Source of the DNA: Olsenella profusa
GTDB lineage: Bacteria; Actinomycetota; Coriobacteriia; Coriobacteriales; Atopobiaceae
DNA length: 64,000 nucleotides
Reading direction: 5' to 3'
Assembly (NCBI RefSeq): GCF_016900315.1
Contig: NZ_JACSNQ010000006.1
Coordinates: 32,013 to 96,012, forward strand
The position numbers were made by a program, and so were the translations under genes. The notes beneath the pieces were generated by a model that saw only the letters and a list, made by a program, of their open reading frames with translations, did not search any database and had not been told where the DNA came from. Shown here in pieces: positions 17,286 to 25,681 of the stretch (positions are counted from its first letter, which is position 1; every line of letters begins with the position of its first letter).

Positions 17286-18023
17286 CTAGCCGAACATCAG
17301 CGTGTCGAAGTCGTAGAAGCCGGCCGGGCGCGCGAGCAGGCGGCCCGCGGCCGTCACCGCGCCGGAGACGAAGATCTGGCGGCTCGCGGCGCGGTGCGTG
17401 AGGCAGACCTCCTCGTCGGTGCCGAAGAAGTGCACCTCGTGCGTGCCGGCCACGGTGCCGCCGCGCAGCGCGTGCATGCCGATCTCCCCGGGCGTGCGGG
17501 CACCGACGACGCCCTCCCGGCCGCTCACCACCGGACGCTCCCCCGTCGGGTCGACCTCGGCGAGAAGGGCCTTGGCGGTCCCGGAGGGAGCGTCGACCTT
17601 GCGGTTGTGGTGGGTCTCCACGATCTCCACGTCCCAGCCGGGCAGCGCCTCGGCCACGAGACGTGTGGCGTGGCGCAGGGCCGCGACGCCCAGCGAGTAG
17701 TTGGACGACCACACCACGCGGGACGCCTCCCCGAGGGAGCGCAGCTCGTCGAGCTGCTCCGCCGTGTAGCCCGTGGCGCCGCTCACGAGCGCCGCGCCGG
17801 TCCTTCGCACGTAGGCTGCCACGTGCGGCAGGGCCGCCGGGGCGGAGAAGTCCACGACGAGGTCGGCCGCGGGGGCCTCCATGTCGAGCTCGGCGATGTT
17901 GTCGACGTCGTAGGAGCCCGCAAGCTCGAAGCCCCGCGCGGCGAGCTCGGCGCGCACGAGGGTCCCCATGCGGCCGCTGCCGCCCACCACGATCGCGCGC
18001 ACGGCGCAAGACTCGCTAGCCAA
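17286..18023 (-). CDS. dapB: 4-hydroxy-tetrahydrodipicolinate reductase
   Basis: 245 aa. It reduces the DapA product with NAD(P)H. It has the nucleotide-binding VVGGSGRMG at 12-20, SNYSLGV, and the catalytic region ETHHNRKVDAPSGTA. The TTG start at 18023 overlaps the dapA stop by 8 bases, with GGGAGG upstream; a GTG at residue 8 is an alternative. It ends FYDFDTLMFG, typical of DapB. Confidence 0.94.
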   Translation of the reverse strand: MASESCAVRAIVVGGSGRMGTLVRAELAARGFELAGSYDVDNIAELDMEAPAADLVVDFSAPAALPHVAAYVRRTGAALVSGATGYTAEQLDELRSLGEASRVVWSSNYSLGVAALRHATRLVAEALPGWDVEIVETHHNRKVDAPSGTAKALLAEVDPTGERPVVSGREGVVGARTPGEIGMHALRGGTVAGTHEVHFFGTDEEVCLTHRAASRQIFVSGAVTAAGRLLARPAGFYDFDTLMFG

Positions 18024-18906
18024 GGAGCCCCACCTCCCTCAGGGCGGCGGTGAGCCGTGCACGGCCGGCGTCGGAAATCGGGCAGAGCGGCAGGCGGTAG
18101 ACCTCCTCGATCATACCCATCTCGGCGAGCGCGCACTTGACCGGAATCGGGTTGACCTCGCAGAACAGGGCGTGGACGAGCTCGAGGTTGTCGAGCTGGG
18201 CGGCACGGGCGGCCGCCACGTCGCCGGCGAGGAAGTCGGCGCACATCTTGTGCACCGTGGCGGGCGCGACGTCGGCCCACACCGAGATCACGCCGCGCGC
18301 GCCGAGCGACATGAGCGGCACCACGATGTCGTCGTTGCCGGAGAACATGCGGAAGTCGTCGGAGAGGTAGCGCGCCGCCATCGTCGCGTACTCGATCGAG
18401 CCCGAGGCCTCCTTGAGGCCCCACGCGTTGGGGTGGCGAGAAAGACGCGCGAGGTTCTTCTCGCTGATGGAGCAGCCGGTGCGGCCGGGGATGTTGTAGA
18501 GGATGCACGGCACGTCGACCTGGTCCATGACGGTCGTGAAGTGCTGGTAGATCCCCTCCTCGTTGGACTTGTTGTAGTACGGCGTGATGAGCAGCAGGCC
18601 GTCCACGCCCAGGTCGACGAGGGCCTTGGCCTTGCGCTCGGATTCGAAGGTGGCGTTGGAGCCCGCGCCGCCGATCACCGGCACGCGGCCCGCGACGCGC
18701 TCCACCACGCAGCGGGCCACCTCGAGGTCCTCCGCGTCGGTCATCGTGGAGGACTCGCCGGTGGTGCCGAGCACGAGGATGCCGTCGGTGCCGTTCTCCA
18801 ACTGGAAGTCCACGAGCTGCTCGAGGGCGGCGAAGTCGATCGACCCGTCGGGGGCAAACGGCGTCACCAGCGCGACGATTGATCCGGAGAGGTTGGTCAT
18901 GTCCAT
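18016..18906 (-). CDS. dapA: 4-hydroxy-tetrahydrodipicolinate synthase
   Basis: 296 aa. It condenses pyruvate with aspartate semialdehyde, the first committed step to DAP and lysine. TIM barrel with GTTGESSTM near 48-55, Tyr137 in LYNIPGRT and Schiff-base Lys165 in GLKEASGS. ATG at 18906 was taken; an ATG two codons later is possible. Just upstream is GTTCTTCTCGCT on the plus strand (18907-18918), one mismatch from the dodecamer, which places GCGAGAAG where a Shine-Dalgarno would be. Confidence 0.95.
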   Translation of the reverse strand: MDMTNLSGSIVALVTPFAPDGSIDFAALEQLVDFQLENGTDGILVLGTTGESSTMTDAEDLEVARCVVERVAGRVPVIGGAGSNATFESERKAKALVDLGVDGLLLITPYYNKSNEEGIYQHFTTVMDQVDVPCILYNIPGRTGCSISEKNLARLSRHPNAWGLKEASGSIEYATMAARYLSDDFRMFSGNDDIVVPLMSLGARGVISVWADVAPATVHKMCADFLAGDVAAARAAQLDNLELVHALFCEVNPIPVKCALAEMGMIEEVYRLPLCPISDAGRARLTAALREVGLLG

Positions 18907-19007
18907 GTTCTTCTCGCTTTCGCTTGGGTCGCCTGTTTTGCGTGGGGTTTCGGGGGCGGGCGGCGCGGGGCCCGGAGTCGTGCGAGACCGGCGGCGCGCG
19001 CTGCGCG

Positions 19008-20321
19008 TCAGGGTTTTCGCCGCGGCCGCGCCAGGGCAAAGAAGCGCGGGTCGTCGTCGAAGGTGGCGAAGTAGTCGGCCGGCGTCTCTGCGCGGCGGAT
19101 CTGCTGGACGCTCCCGTCGCAGCGCAGCAGCAGCTCGGCCGAGCGCAGCGACCCGTTGTAGTTGTAGCCCATCGAGAAGCCGTGGGCGCCCGCGTCGTGA
19201 ATGAAGAGCAGGTCACCGATGCCGCACGGCGGCAGCAGGCGGTCGCGGGCAAACTGGTCGTTGTTCTCGCAGAGCCGTCCGACCACGTTGTAGCGGCGCG
19301 TGGCCGGCACGTCCTCGGAGCCCATCACGGTGATGTGGTGGTAGGCGTCGTAGACGGCCGGCCGCATGAGGTTGGCCGCGCACGCGTCCACGCCCAGGTA
19401 GTCGCGGTAGGTCACCTTCTCGTGGATCACGCGCGTCACCAGGGCGCCGGCCGGCGCGAGCATCCAGCGCCCGAGCTCGGTGAAGATCGCCACGTCCCCC
19501 ATGCCCGCCGGCACGAGCACCTCCTCAAAGGCCTGCCGCACGCCCTCGCCAATGACGGCCAGGTCGCAGGGGGTGTCCTCGGGGCGGTACGCCACCCCGA
19601 TCCCGCCGGAGAGGTCGACGAAGCCCACGTGGACCCCCAGCTCGCGCGAGAGGCGGACCGCCATCTCGAAGAGCAGGCGCGCAAGGCGTGGGTAGTAGTC
19701 GTTGACCTGGGTGTTGCTGGCGAGAAACGCGTGGATGCCGAACTCTTGCACCCCCAGCGCGGAAAGGCGCCGGAAGCTCTCCTCGAGCTGGGGCTCGGTC
19801 ATGCCGAACTTGGAGTCCTCCGGGCTGCCGATGATGCCGTTCGAGGCCTCGAAGCTGCCGCCGGGGTTCACGCGGCAGCAGACCGTGCGCGGGACGCGGC
19901 CGCCGAGCGCGCGCACGAGGCAGTCGACCATGTCCGCCCCGTCGAGGTTGATGATCGCGCCCAGCTCGTCGGCAGCACGGAAGTCCTCGTCGGGCGTGTC
20001 GTTGGAGGAGAGCATCACGTTGCGGCCGGTGACGCCCGCCGCCTCGGCGAGCATGAGCTCCGTCCCGGTGGCGCAGTCGCAGCCGCAGCCGCACTCCGCC
20101 AGGATCGAGACAATCCACGGGTTGGGCGTGGCCTTGACGGCAAAGTACTCCTTGAAGCCGGGGTTCCACGAGAAGGCGGCCGCAAGCTCCGCCGCGCGGC
20201 GGCGAATCTCGGCCTCGTCGTAGAGGTAGAAGGGGGTGGGGTGCTCGGCGGCGATGGCCTCGAGCTGGTCCTTGGTGACAAACGGACGCTTCTGCGGCGT
20301 CGGGCGGCTGATGCGCTCCAT
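19008..20321 (-). CDS. lysA: Diaminopimelate decarboxylase
   Basis: 437 aa. It decarboxylates meso-DAP to lysine. PLP-binding Lys63 sits in FAVKATPNP. Substrate and PLP residues are in GCGCDCATGTELMLA, DLSGGIGV, GVDACAANLMRP and GRLCENND. The family C-terminus GDLLFIHDAGAHGFSMGYNYNG is intact. The ATG at 20321 has AGGGAG upstream. It is first in the lysA-dapA-dapB-dapH unit and divergent from an M20 deacylase. Confidence 0.95.
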   Translation of the reverse strand: MERISRPTPQKRPFVTKDQLEAIAAEHPTPFYLYDEAEIRRRAAELAAAFSWNPGFKEYFAVKATPNPWIVSILAECGCGCDCATGTELMLAEAAGVTGRNVMLSSNDTPDEDFRAADELGAIINLDGADMVDCLVRALGGRVPRTVCCRVNPGGSFEASNGIIGSPEDSKFGMTEPQLEESFRRLSALGVQEFGIHAFLASNTQVNDYYPRLARLLFEMAVRLSRELGVHVGFVDLSGGIGVAYRPEDTPCDLAVIGEGVRQAFEEVLVPAGMGDVAIFTELGRWMLAPAGALVTRVIHEKVTYRDYLGVDACAANLMRPAVYDAYHHITVMGSEDVPATRRYNVVGRLCENNDQFARDRLLPPCGIGDLLFIHDAGAHGFSMGYNYNGSLRSAELLLRCDGSVQQIRRAETPADYFATFDDDPRFFALARPRRKP

Positions 20322-20548
20322 TCACGGCTCCCTGATAGCGCTCCTGCGGGTTCTTCGCAGACAGTCCTGCGGGTCTTTCCCGCAGGCCCACCCGACGACC
20401 GCGCCCGGCCGCCGAGTTCGGCGGGCTCGCCTCCCCGCGGGATCTGCGCCTGCCGGCTCCCCCGCGGGCCTTCTCGCCCGCGCCTCTATCGAGTGAGGAC
20501 ACTCTATCACAGCGGGGCGCCGCCGGGCGCCGAGCCGTCCCACGTTGA

Positions 20549-20554
20549 TATACT
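20549..20554 (+). promoter_or_regulatory. -10 box for the M20 deacylase gene
   Basis: TATACT preceded by TGA (TGATATACT), an extended -10 shape 30 bases before the ATG. It lies in the 262-base divergent gap between lysA and this gene; the minus strand has a weaker TAGAGT at 20501-20506 that could serve lysA. Confidence 0.45.
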
Positions 20555-20583
20555 CGAAACGATTTTTCCGGGAGGGAGGCCCC

Positions 20584-21870
20584 ATGGGCAGAAGCGACCG
20601 CGCAGGCGAGAAGAACCTTACGGGTGAGGGCGTCGCGGCGGGCGCGGCCGGGGCGGCGGTTGACGCGGGCGCGGCGACGGGCGTGGCAGCTGACACGTGC
20701 GCGCGCGGCGCGGCCGGGGCAGACGCGGCCGGGACGGCCGAGCTCGCCGCACTCACGCGCTGGCGCCGCGACCTGCACCGCATTCCCGAGCTGGATGACG
20801 ATCTGCCGGAGACGATCTCCTATGTACACGGAGTCCTCGAGGGGCTTGCTTGCGAGGTGCTCGAGCCGTGCCCCGGCGCGCTTGCCGCCTGGTTCGACCT
20901 CGGGCGGCCGACAACCGTGGCCCTGCGCGCGGACATGGACGCCCTGCCTGTGGCCGAGCGGACGGGCGCGCCCTACGCGAGCGTGCATCCGGGCCGCATG
21001 CACGCCTGCGGCCACGACGGCCACATGGCCATGGCCCTCGGCGCGGCGCGCTGGGTGAGCGACGTGGTGCGCGGCCGTGCGGACGGCCTCACCGCCGACG
21101 ACCTGCCGCGCAACGTGCTCGTGGTGTTCCAGCCCGCCGAGGAGACCACCGGCGGCGCGGCGCGCGTCTGCGCAAGCGGCCTCTTCGAGCGCACGCGCAC
21201 CGAGCGCATCTTCGGCTTCCATCTCTGGCCGGAGCTGCCCGCGGGCGTCGTGGCGTCGCGGGCCGGCGCCCTTCTCGCCCGCTCGAGCGAGGTCACGGCG
21301 GAGTTCACCGGACGCTCGAGCCACATCGCGCGCTGGCAGGAGGGCCGCGACGCCCTTGCCGCCGCGGCGCGCTTCGTGCCGTCGGCCGAGGCTATGTGCG
21401 GGAAGCTTGACGAGGAGGCCGACGAGCCCTGCCTGCTGCGCTTCGGCCGGCTCGAGGCGGGCACGGTGAGAAACGCCATCGCGGGCGAGGCACGGGCCGA
21501 GGGAAGTCTGCGCGTGTTCTCCGATGCGATGTTCGACCGGGCGCGCGAGGCCGTGGGCGGGCTGGCGCGGGCGGCCGCGGCCGCCGAGGGCTGCGAGGTC
21601 AGGCTCGGCTTCTCCGAGGGCTACCCTCCCGTCGTGAACGACGAGGCGCTCTTCGCGCAGGTAGAGCAGGCACTCCCGGAGCTCTCGCACGTGGGGGAGC
21701 CGCTGCTCATAGCCGAGGACTTCGCGTTCTACCAGCGCCACCTGCCGGGAGTGTTCCTGCTGCTCGGCACCGGGACGGGCATCCCGCTCCACGCGGACAC
21801 GTTCAACTTCGACGAGCGGGTTCTTCTCGCCGGCGTGGACACGTACCGCCGCCTCGTGCAGATGCCGTAG
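20584..21870 (+). CDS. M20 amidohydrolase, candidate N-acetyl-DAP deacetylase
   Basis: 428 aa. M20/HipO-type metallopeptidases hydrolyse N-acyl amino acids. Motifs: RADMDALP 115-122, MHACGHDGHM 139-148, QPAEE 183-187 and a C-terminal HADTFNFDE. The first ~52 residues are an Ala/Gly-rich tail outside the family core and include AGEKN, encoded by an exact dodecamer (20605-20616). A second, antisense copy lies at 21820-21831. Position beside lysA-dapA-dapB-dapH, with no dapE/dapL elsewhere in view, suggests N-acetyldiaminopimelate deacetylase; a general hippurate-type hydrolase is the alternative. GGAGGGAGG precedes the ATG. Confidence 0.82.
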   Translation: MGRSDRAGEKNLTGEGVAAGAAGAAVDAGAATGVAADTCARGAAGADAAGTAELAALTRWRRDLHRIPELDDDLPETISYVHGVLEGLACEVLEPCPGALAAWFDLGRPTTVALRADMDALPVAERTGAPYASVHPGRMHACGHDGHMAMALGAARWVSDVVRGRADGLTADDLPRNVLVVFQPAEETTGGAARVCASGLFERTRTERIFGFHLWPELPAGVVASRAGALLARSSEVTAEFTGRSSHIARWQEGRDALAAAARFVPSAEAMCGKLDEEADEPCLLRFGRLEAGTVRNAIAGEARAEGSLRVFSDAMFDRAREAVGGLARAAAAAEGCEVRLGFSEGYPPVVNDEALFAQVEQALPELSHVGEPLLIAEDFAFYQRHLPGVFLLLGTGTGIPLHADTFNFDERVLLAGVDTYRRLVQMP

Positions 21871-21930
21871 GAGCGGATCCGCCGCTCGGGCGCGGGTGCC
21901 CCCCTACGGCGCTTCCCCGCCACGCCCTCG

Positions 21931-22143
21931 GCAGGGCACGTACACCCTCCCCTAGGGTACGTACACTGCCGCGGCGTCGACGTCCTTCTCGCCACCTCAA
22001 CTACCTGCGGAAACGTCGGGCGGCCCGGCGAGAAGGGCGGTAGGAAGTGTACGTACCCTGCCGGGTGGTGTACGTACCCTGCCGGGGGCGTGACGGGAAG
22101 TGTACGTACCCTTCCGGAGGGCGCGGCGGGGTGTACGTACCCT
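21931..22143. repeat. Composite repeat E1: GTACGTAC words around an inverted dodecamer pair
   Basis: Two AGGGYACGTACAC words (21934-21946, 21954-21966) precede GTCCTTCTCGCC (21982-21993), a 33-base spacer, then GGCGAGAAGGGC (22027-22038). Four GTGTACGTACCCT words in the opposite orientation follow (22047, 22068, 22100, 22131). The unit is near-symmetric about the spacer. It fills the 333-base gap 21871-22203, which has no gene. Confidence 0.95.
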
Positions 22144-22203
22144 AAAGCGTGGCGCCCGTAGGATACGGGGAAGCCGGAAGGCTGTTCTCAAAAGCTGCCT
22201 GCG

Positions 22204-23160
22204 CTAGGGAATCTGCATGAGCTGGGAAATGAGCTCGCCCTGAAGCCGGCGAAAGCTCGGGTCATCCGGGAGAGAGCGACCCGCCTTGGCCATGACCTTG
22301 CCGACGAGCTCGGTTCGCATGGCCTCCCTCTTGAGCATGCCAAACGTAATCGATCGCACCATCCAGCCAAGGTCCCGAAGCCCCTCGTTGCGAACCGCGT
22401 CGGAGTCAACCTGGGAGGGCGTGGAGTGGAACTCGTAGCTGTCGTACTCAAAGATGATGCCAAACTCCGGCCAGCAGAGGTCGACGACAAGATACGGCTT
22501 GCCCAGCGCCCTCTGCAGCGAGGGAGGGATCTCCACCCTGGCGTTAAGTAGGGGACGCGGAAGCCCACATCCGCCCAGCTCAACCGGGAGGATGAAGAAG
22601 AGGACCAGCACGGTCTCCATCGGCGAGCGGGAGCCGTCCACGACGTACACAAGTGCCTCTCTCGCCCGCCTTGCCCCGTATCCGTGGTTATCTGCAAAGA
22701 GGTCGGTGAGCTCGGCGACCGTCACAAGCGGCGGACGCCCGAAGAAGCCACGGCATGCCAGCGGGGAGCGCGTGTAGCGGCCGCAGATCTCCATTCCAAT
22801 GCTGGCGGTTCGCGCAAGGCTCGACCGCGCCGCCATCTGCTGGAGGCAGAACCCCGGCGAGGCCAGGAGCACGTCATCGGTCAGACGGCAGAGTGCCCCT
22901 TCCGGCAGAGGCGTCGACCAGATGTGGCTTCTGATGCGTCGAGAGCGAACCCGCGCCGCCTCTCCCGAAACAAGGATGTGAAGCGGATGCTCCTCGGTCG
23001 CCTCAAGACGTGCGGCGGAGAGGTCAATCGTGCCAAGCTCGCTGACGCCCGCGAGGGACCAGTCGAGGTTGGCAGGCAGCTGCGCCAGACGTTCAATACG
23101 TCCGGGCAGGCCCGTCTCTCCCCATCGGGCAAGTGCGGATATGTCGCAAACGGCAATCAT
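22204..23160 (-). CDS. DUF559/PD-(D/E)xK nuclease-like protein
   Basis: 318 aa, function unknown. The C-terminal third contains YLVVDLCWPEFGIIFEYDS followed by FH, matching the D-x(n)-E-x-D...H pattern of DUF559/Vsr-like nuclease folds. The N-terminal part, MIAVCDISALARW, resembles proteins of the AbiEi antitoxin/DUF559 type common in Coriobacteriia. The ATG at 23160 was chosen; a GTG three codons upstream is possible, and neither has a strong Shine-Dalgarno. It stands alone between two copies of a composite repeat, with lower GC than the dap genes, suggesting an accessory or transferred gene. Confidence 0.6.
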   Translation of the reverse strand: MIAVCDISALARWGETGLPGRIERLAQLPANLDWSLAGVSELGTIDLSAARLEATEEHPLHILVSGEAARVRSRRIRSHIWSTPLPEGALCRLTDDVLLASPGFCLQQMAARSSLARTASIGMEICGRYTRSPLACRGFFGRPPLVTVAELTDLFADNHGYGARRAREALVYVVDGSRSPMETVLVLFFILPVELGGCGLPRPLLNARVEIPPSLQRALGKPYLVVDLCWPEFGIIFEYDSYEFHSTPSQVDSDAVRNEGLRDLGWMVRSITFGMLKREAMRTELVGKVMAKAGRSLPDDPSFRRLQGELISQLMQIP

Positions 23161-23350
23161 GGTCTGCACATTGTCCCGAAAGGGGCTTCCGGCTTGCCGA
23201 CAACAGGCTGACGGTTAGCTTTCCTTAGTCATTCTCCCCGCTCCAGCGAAGGACAGCCACGCAGCTAGGACTCTTTGACCGATTTGTCCTTCAGCCACTG
23301 CGGCAAAGGGGAGCCCGTACGCCTACACAGAACGCACAAGAGGCGCCTTG

Positions 23351-23592
23351 AGGGTACGTGCACCCCCTGCCACTCTCCCCAAGGTTACGTACACCCTCCC
23401 CCAGGGTACGTACACTGCCGCGGCGCCGACGTTCTTCTCGCCACCTCAACTACCTGCGGAAACGTCGGACGGCCCGGCGAGAAGGACGCCGAGAAGTGTA
23501 CGTACCCTAAAGCGGGGTGTACGTACCCTTTCGGGGGCGTGGCTAGAAGTGTACGTACCCTGCGGGGGGCGCAATGGGGGTGTACGTACCCT
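23351..23592. repeat. Composite repeat E2, second copy of the GTACGTAC/dodecamer unit
   Basis: Three words of the AGGGTACGTACAC type (23351, 23382, 23403) precede GTTCTTCTCGCC (23431-23442), a 33-base spacer, and GGCGAGAAGGAC (23476-23487). Four inverted words follow (23496, 23517, 23549, 23580). The spacer is nearly identical to that of E1, 1449 bases away. The remaining gap (23161-23350) has no gene. Confidence 0.95.
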
Positions 23593-23639
23593 GCCCGAAA
23601 GCGCGCCTAAAGCGCGCGGCGCCCGAAGCCAGCCGCAAC

Positions 23640-23668
23640 AAAAAAAGAGGCCGCCCGAGGACGGCCTC
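23640..23668 (-). terminator. Terminator of rpmB
   Basis: Stem 23647-23653 with 23662-23668 (GAGGCCG/CGGCCTC), followed on the minus strand by seven T (complement of 23640-23646). It lies about 40 bases after the rpmB stop. Confidence 0.85.
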
Positions 23669-23704
23669 CAGCCAAATCCGTTGTGCGCAGAACTAGCTGT
23701 CAGG

Positions 23705-23893
23705 CTAGCTGCGGGCGATCTTGCCGGACTTGAGGCAGCGGGAGCAGACGTTGGCCTTGCGACGGTGACCGTCAACGACCACGGTGACGCGCTGGATGTT
23801 CGGCTTGAACGTGCGGTTCACCACACGGTGGGAGTGGCTGATGGAATGACCGGCAACGGCGTGCTTGCCGCAGAACTCACAGACCTTGGACAT
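23705..23893 (-). CDS. rpmB: 50S ribosomal protein L28
   Basis: 62 aa. Starts MSKVCEFCGKHAVAGHSISHSH and has a second pair CSRC, so it is the zinc-binding (C+) form of L28. The ATG at 23893 has GAGGAGG upstream. It is monocistronic, with an extended -10 upstream and a terminator downstream. Confidence 0.97.
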   Translation of the reverse strand: MSKVCEFCGKHAVAGHSISHSHRVVNRTFKPNIQRVTVVVDGHRRKANVCSRCLKSGKIARS

Positions 23894-23953
23894 GCTCGTA
23901 CCTCCTCGGGGGCGCGGCGCTCTTCTCGCGCCCGCAACTTTCACAGCTCGCCA

Positions 23954-23982
23954 ACTATAGCACATGCTCCACCAGCCGCAAC
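23954..23982 (-). promoter_or_regulatory. Promoter of rpmB
   Basis: Minus-strand TGCTATAGT (extended -10, 23954-23962) with TTGCGG as a possible -35 about 16 bases further upstream. The same extended -10 precedes rpmF. The leader to the ATG is about 55 bases. Confidence 0.55.
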
Positions 23983-24127
23983 GAGAAACCCCAAGATATT
24001 GTGTCGTTTCTCTGGTGGCGCGGGGGCACGCAGGCGCAGGGGCACGCAGGTGTGGCGGCGGGACGGCAACGGCCACGACGGCCGCCACGACCAGAGGGCC
24101 TCGCGGGGCGCCCGACCCGCCGGCCCC

Positions 24128-25468
24128 CTACCGCAGCAGGAACGCCGCCACAGCACCGGAGCGGCACGCGACCTCGGCGTCGGGGCTCGTCACCACGTTG
24201 GAGATCCCCAGGTCGTCGAGAAGCCCCATCGGCTTGTCCTCAAGCTCCCACCGCATGCCGCGCTCGTCGACGCGCGTGTCCGGCGCCACGGCCACCGCGG
24301 AGAACGTGCGGCCCACGGCGTCCGCGCCAAGCCGCCAGGCCCGCTCGCCGGCCGCCGAGACGATCCTCATCTCGTAGCCGTCCTCCACGAGCTGCGCCGA
24401 CGCCGTCCCCGCGCCCGCGAGCTGCCCCACCACCGCAAGCGCGTGGTCGGGACGGCCACCGGAGGCGCACGTGAGCGTCACGGCGAGCGGCGCGCCGCGG
24501 CGGGCGGCCTCGTGCCGGGCGCAGTCGAGCGCGAGCGCGAGGTCCGTGGCGTATTTCTCCGAGGGGAAGCTCACGCAGGTGCGCGCCGCCGCCCGCGCCC
24601 AGGCAGCGGCCTCCCCCGAGGCGGAGTCGGAGTCCCCGCAGAAGACGTCCGGGGCCACGCCCGCCGCCCGGCACACGTCGGCCCCACCGTCGGCGCAGAC
24701 CACGTAGTCGGCCTCGTCGGCAAGCGACGCCACCAGCGCGGGCGAGCTCGGCTCGGGCGAGCCTGCCACCACGAGCGCGCGCAGCGGCTCCCCAGCCGCG
24801 GGCGCCGGGCGCGCGTAGTCGCGCAGCAGCGGGAGGGAGAGCTCGGCGAACCCGTGGACGAAGACGTCACACCACGGGCGGACGTCCTCCTCGCGCCGGC
24901 CGTCGTGGTCGTTCATGAGGCCGACCACGTAGAAGCCGGCCCGACGCGCCGTCCGCACGCCGAAGGGCGCGTCCTCGAAGACCCACGTGCCCTCCCGCGA
25001 CGTGCCCAGCCGGCGCAGCGCCTCCAGGTAGACGTCGGGGAACTCCTTGTCGCGCCCGCCGACCTCCTCGGTGCTCACCACGTCCGTGAAGAAGCCGTCG
25101 AGGCCGTGCGCCCTCAGGCAGAAGAGCAGCTCGCGACGGGGCGTCGACGACGCCACGATCATCGGCACGCCCGCGGCGGAGAGCTCCTCCAGAAACGCGC
25201 GCGCCCCGGGCATGAGCGCCACGTCGTGCTCGTAACCGTCACGGACGTGGGCGCAGAGCGTCTCGTAGACCTCCTCGGTCGACGAGCCCATGCCGTACTT
25301 GTCATGGAAGAGCCGGCAGGCCTCGGCCAGCGCCATCGGCTCCACCTCGTCGATCGGCGCGCCCGGCGAGTCGTAGTGCCGGTAGAGCCACTCGTAGGCG
25401 TGCGACCACATGCCCATCGAGTCCACGAGCGTGCCGTCGCAGTCAAAGATCGCTCCCGTGACGTCCAT
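24128..25468 (-). CDS. HAD phosphatase-thiamine pyrophosphokinase fusion
   Basis: 446 aa in two parts. Residues 1-~225 are a HAD-superfamily phosphatase: nucleophile motif DCDGTLVDS from residue 9, ASSTPRRE, and FEDAPFGVRTA. Residues ~230-446 match thiamine pyrophosphokinase: CADGGAD, GDSDS, KYATDLALAL, GGRPDHAL and the ending ISNVVTSP. TPK makes thiamine diphosphate from thiamine and ATP; the HAD part could be a thiamine-phosphate phosphatase, which is inference. The ATG at 25468 was chosen for the HAD start, with GGGGGA before it. An exact dodecamer (25481-25492) lies in the leader; if a start at 25540 were used it would encode SGEKN. Confidence 0.82.
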   Translation of the reverse strand: MDVTGAIFDCDGTLVDSMGMWSHAYEWLYRHYDSPGAPIDEVEPMALAEACRLFHDKYGMGSSTEEVYETLCAHVRDGYEHDVALMPGARAFLEELSAAGVPMIVASSTPRRELLFCLRAHGLDGFFTDVVSTEEVGGRDKEFPDVYLEALRRLGTSREGTWVFEDAPFGVRTARRAGFYVVGLMNDHDGRREEDVRPWCDVFVHGFAELSLPLLRDYARPAPAAGEPLRALVVAGSPEPSSPALVASLADEADYVVCADGGADVCRAAGVAPDVFCGDSDSASGEAAAWARAAARTCVSFPSEKYATDLALALDCARHEAARRGAPLAVTLTCASGGRPDHALAVVGQLAGAGTASAQLVEDGYEMRIVSAAGERAWRLGADAVGRTFSAVAVAPDTRVDERGMRWELEDKPMGLLDDLGISNVVTSPDAEVACRSGAVAAFLLR

Positions 25469-25480
25469 CTGTCCCCCGTC

Positions 25481-25492
25481 GTTCTTCTCGCC
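25481..25492 (-). repeat. Dodecamer GGCGAGAAGAAC in the leader of the HAD-TPK gene
   Basis: Exact copy 12 bases upstream of the chosen ATG, reading in the same direction as the gene. Confidence 0.85.
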
Positions 25493-25681
25493 TGACCTGT
25501 CCCGCCTGGGTCCGCCGTGCTGGGCCGGCCCGTCGGCCACGTCTTACCCCGGGCCAGGTGCCTTTCCCACCGCGCAGATATGATGATATACGCGCCTGGC
25601 GACAAAAACCTCGCGTTCGCCGATGCGCTGGTTGGGTAAAGTATCCTGCGGTTTGAGTGAATCGTTTTCTCGGAGGGAACC

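Noticed and set aside
22188..23211. Plus-strand and alternative frames over the DUF559-like gene
   Set aside because: Only the minus-strand frame shows a coherent fold motif (VDLCWPEFGIIFEYD).
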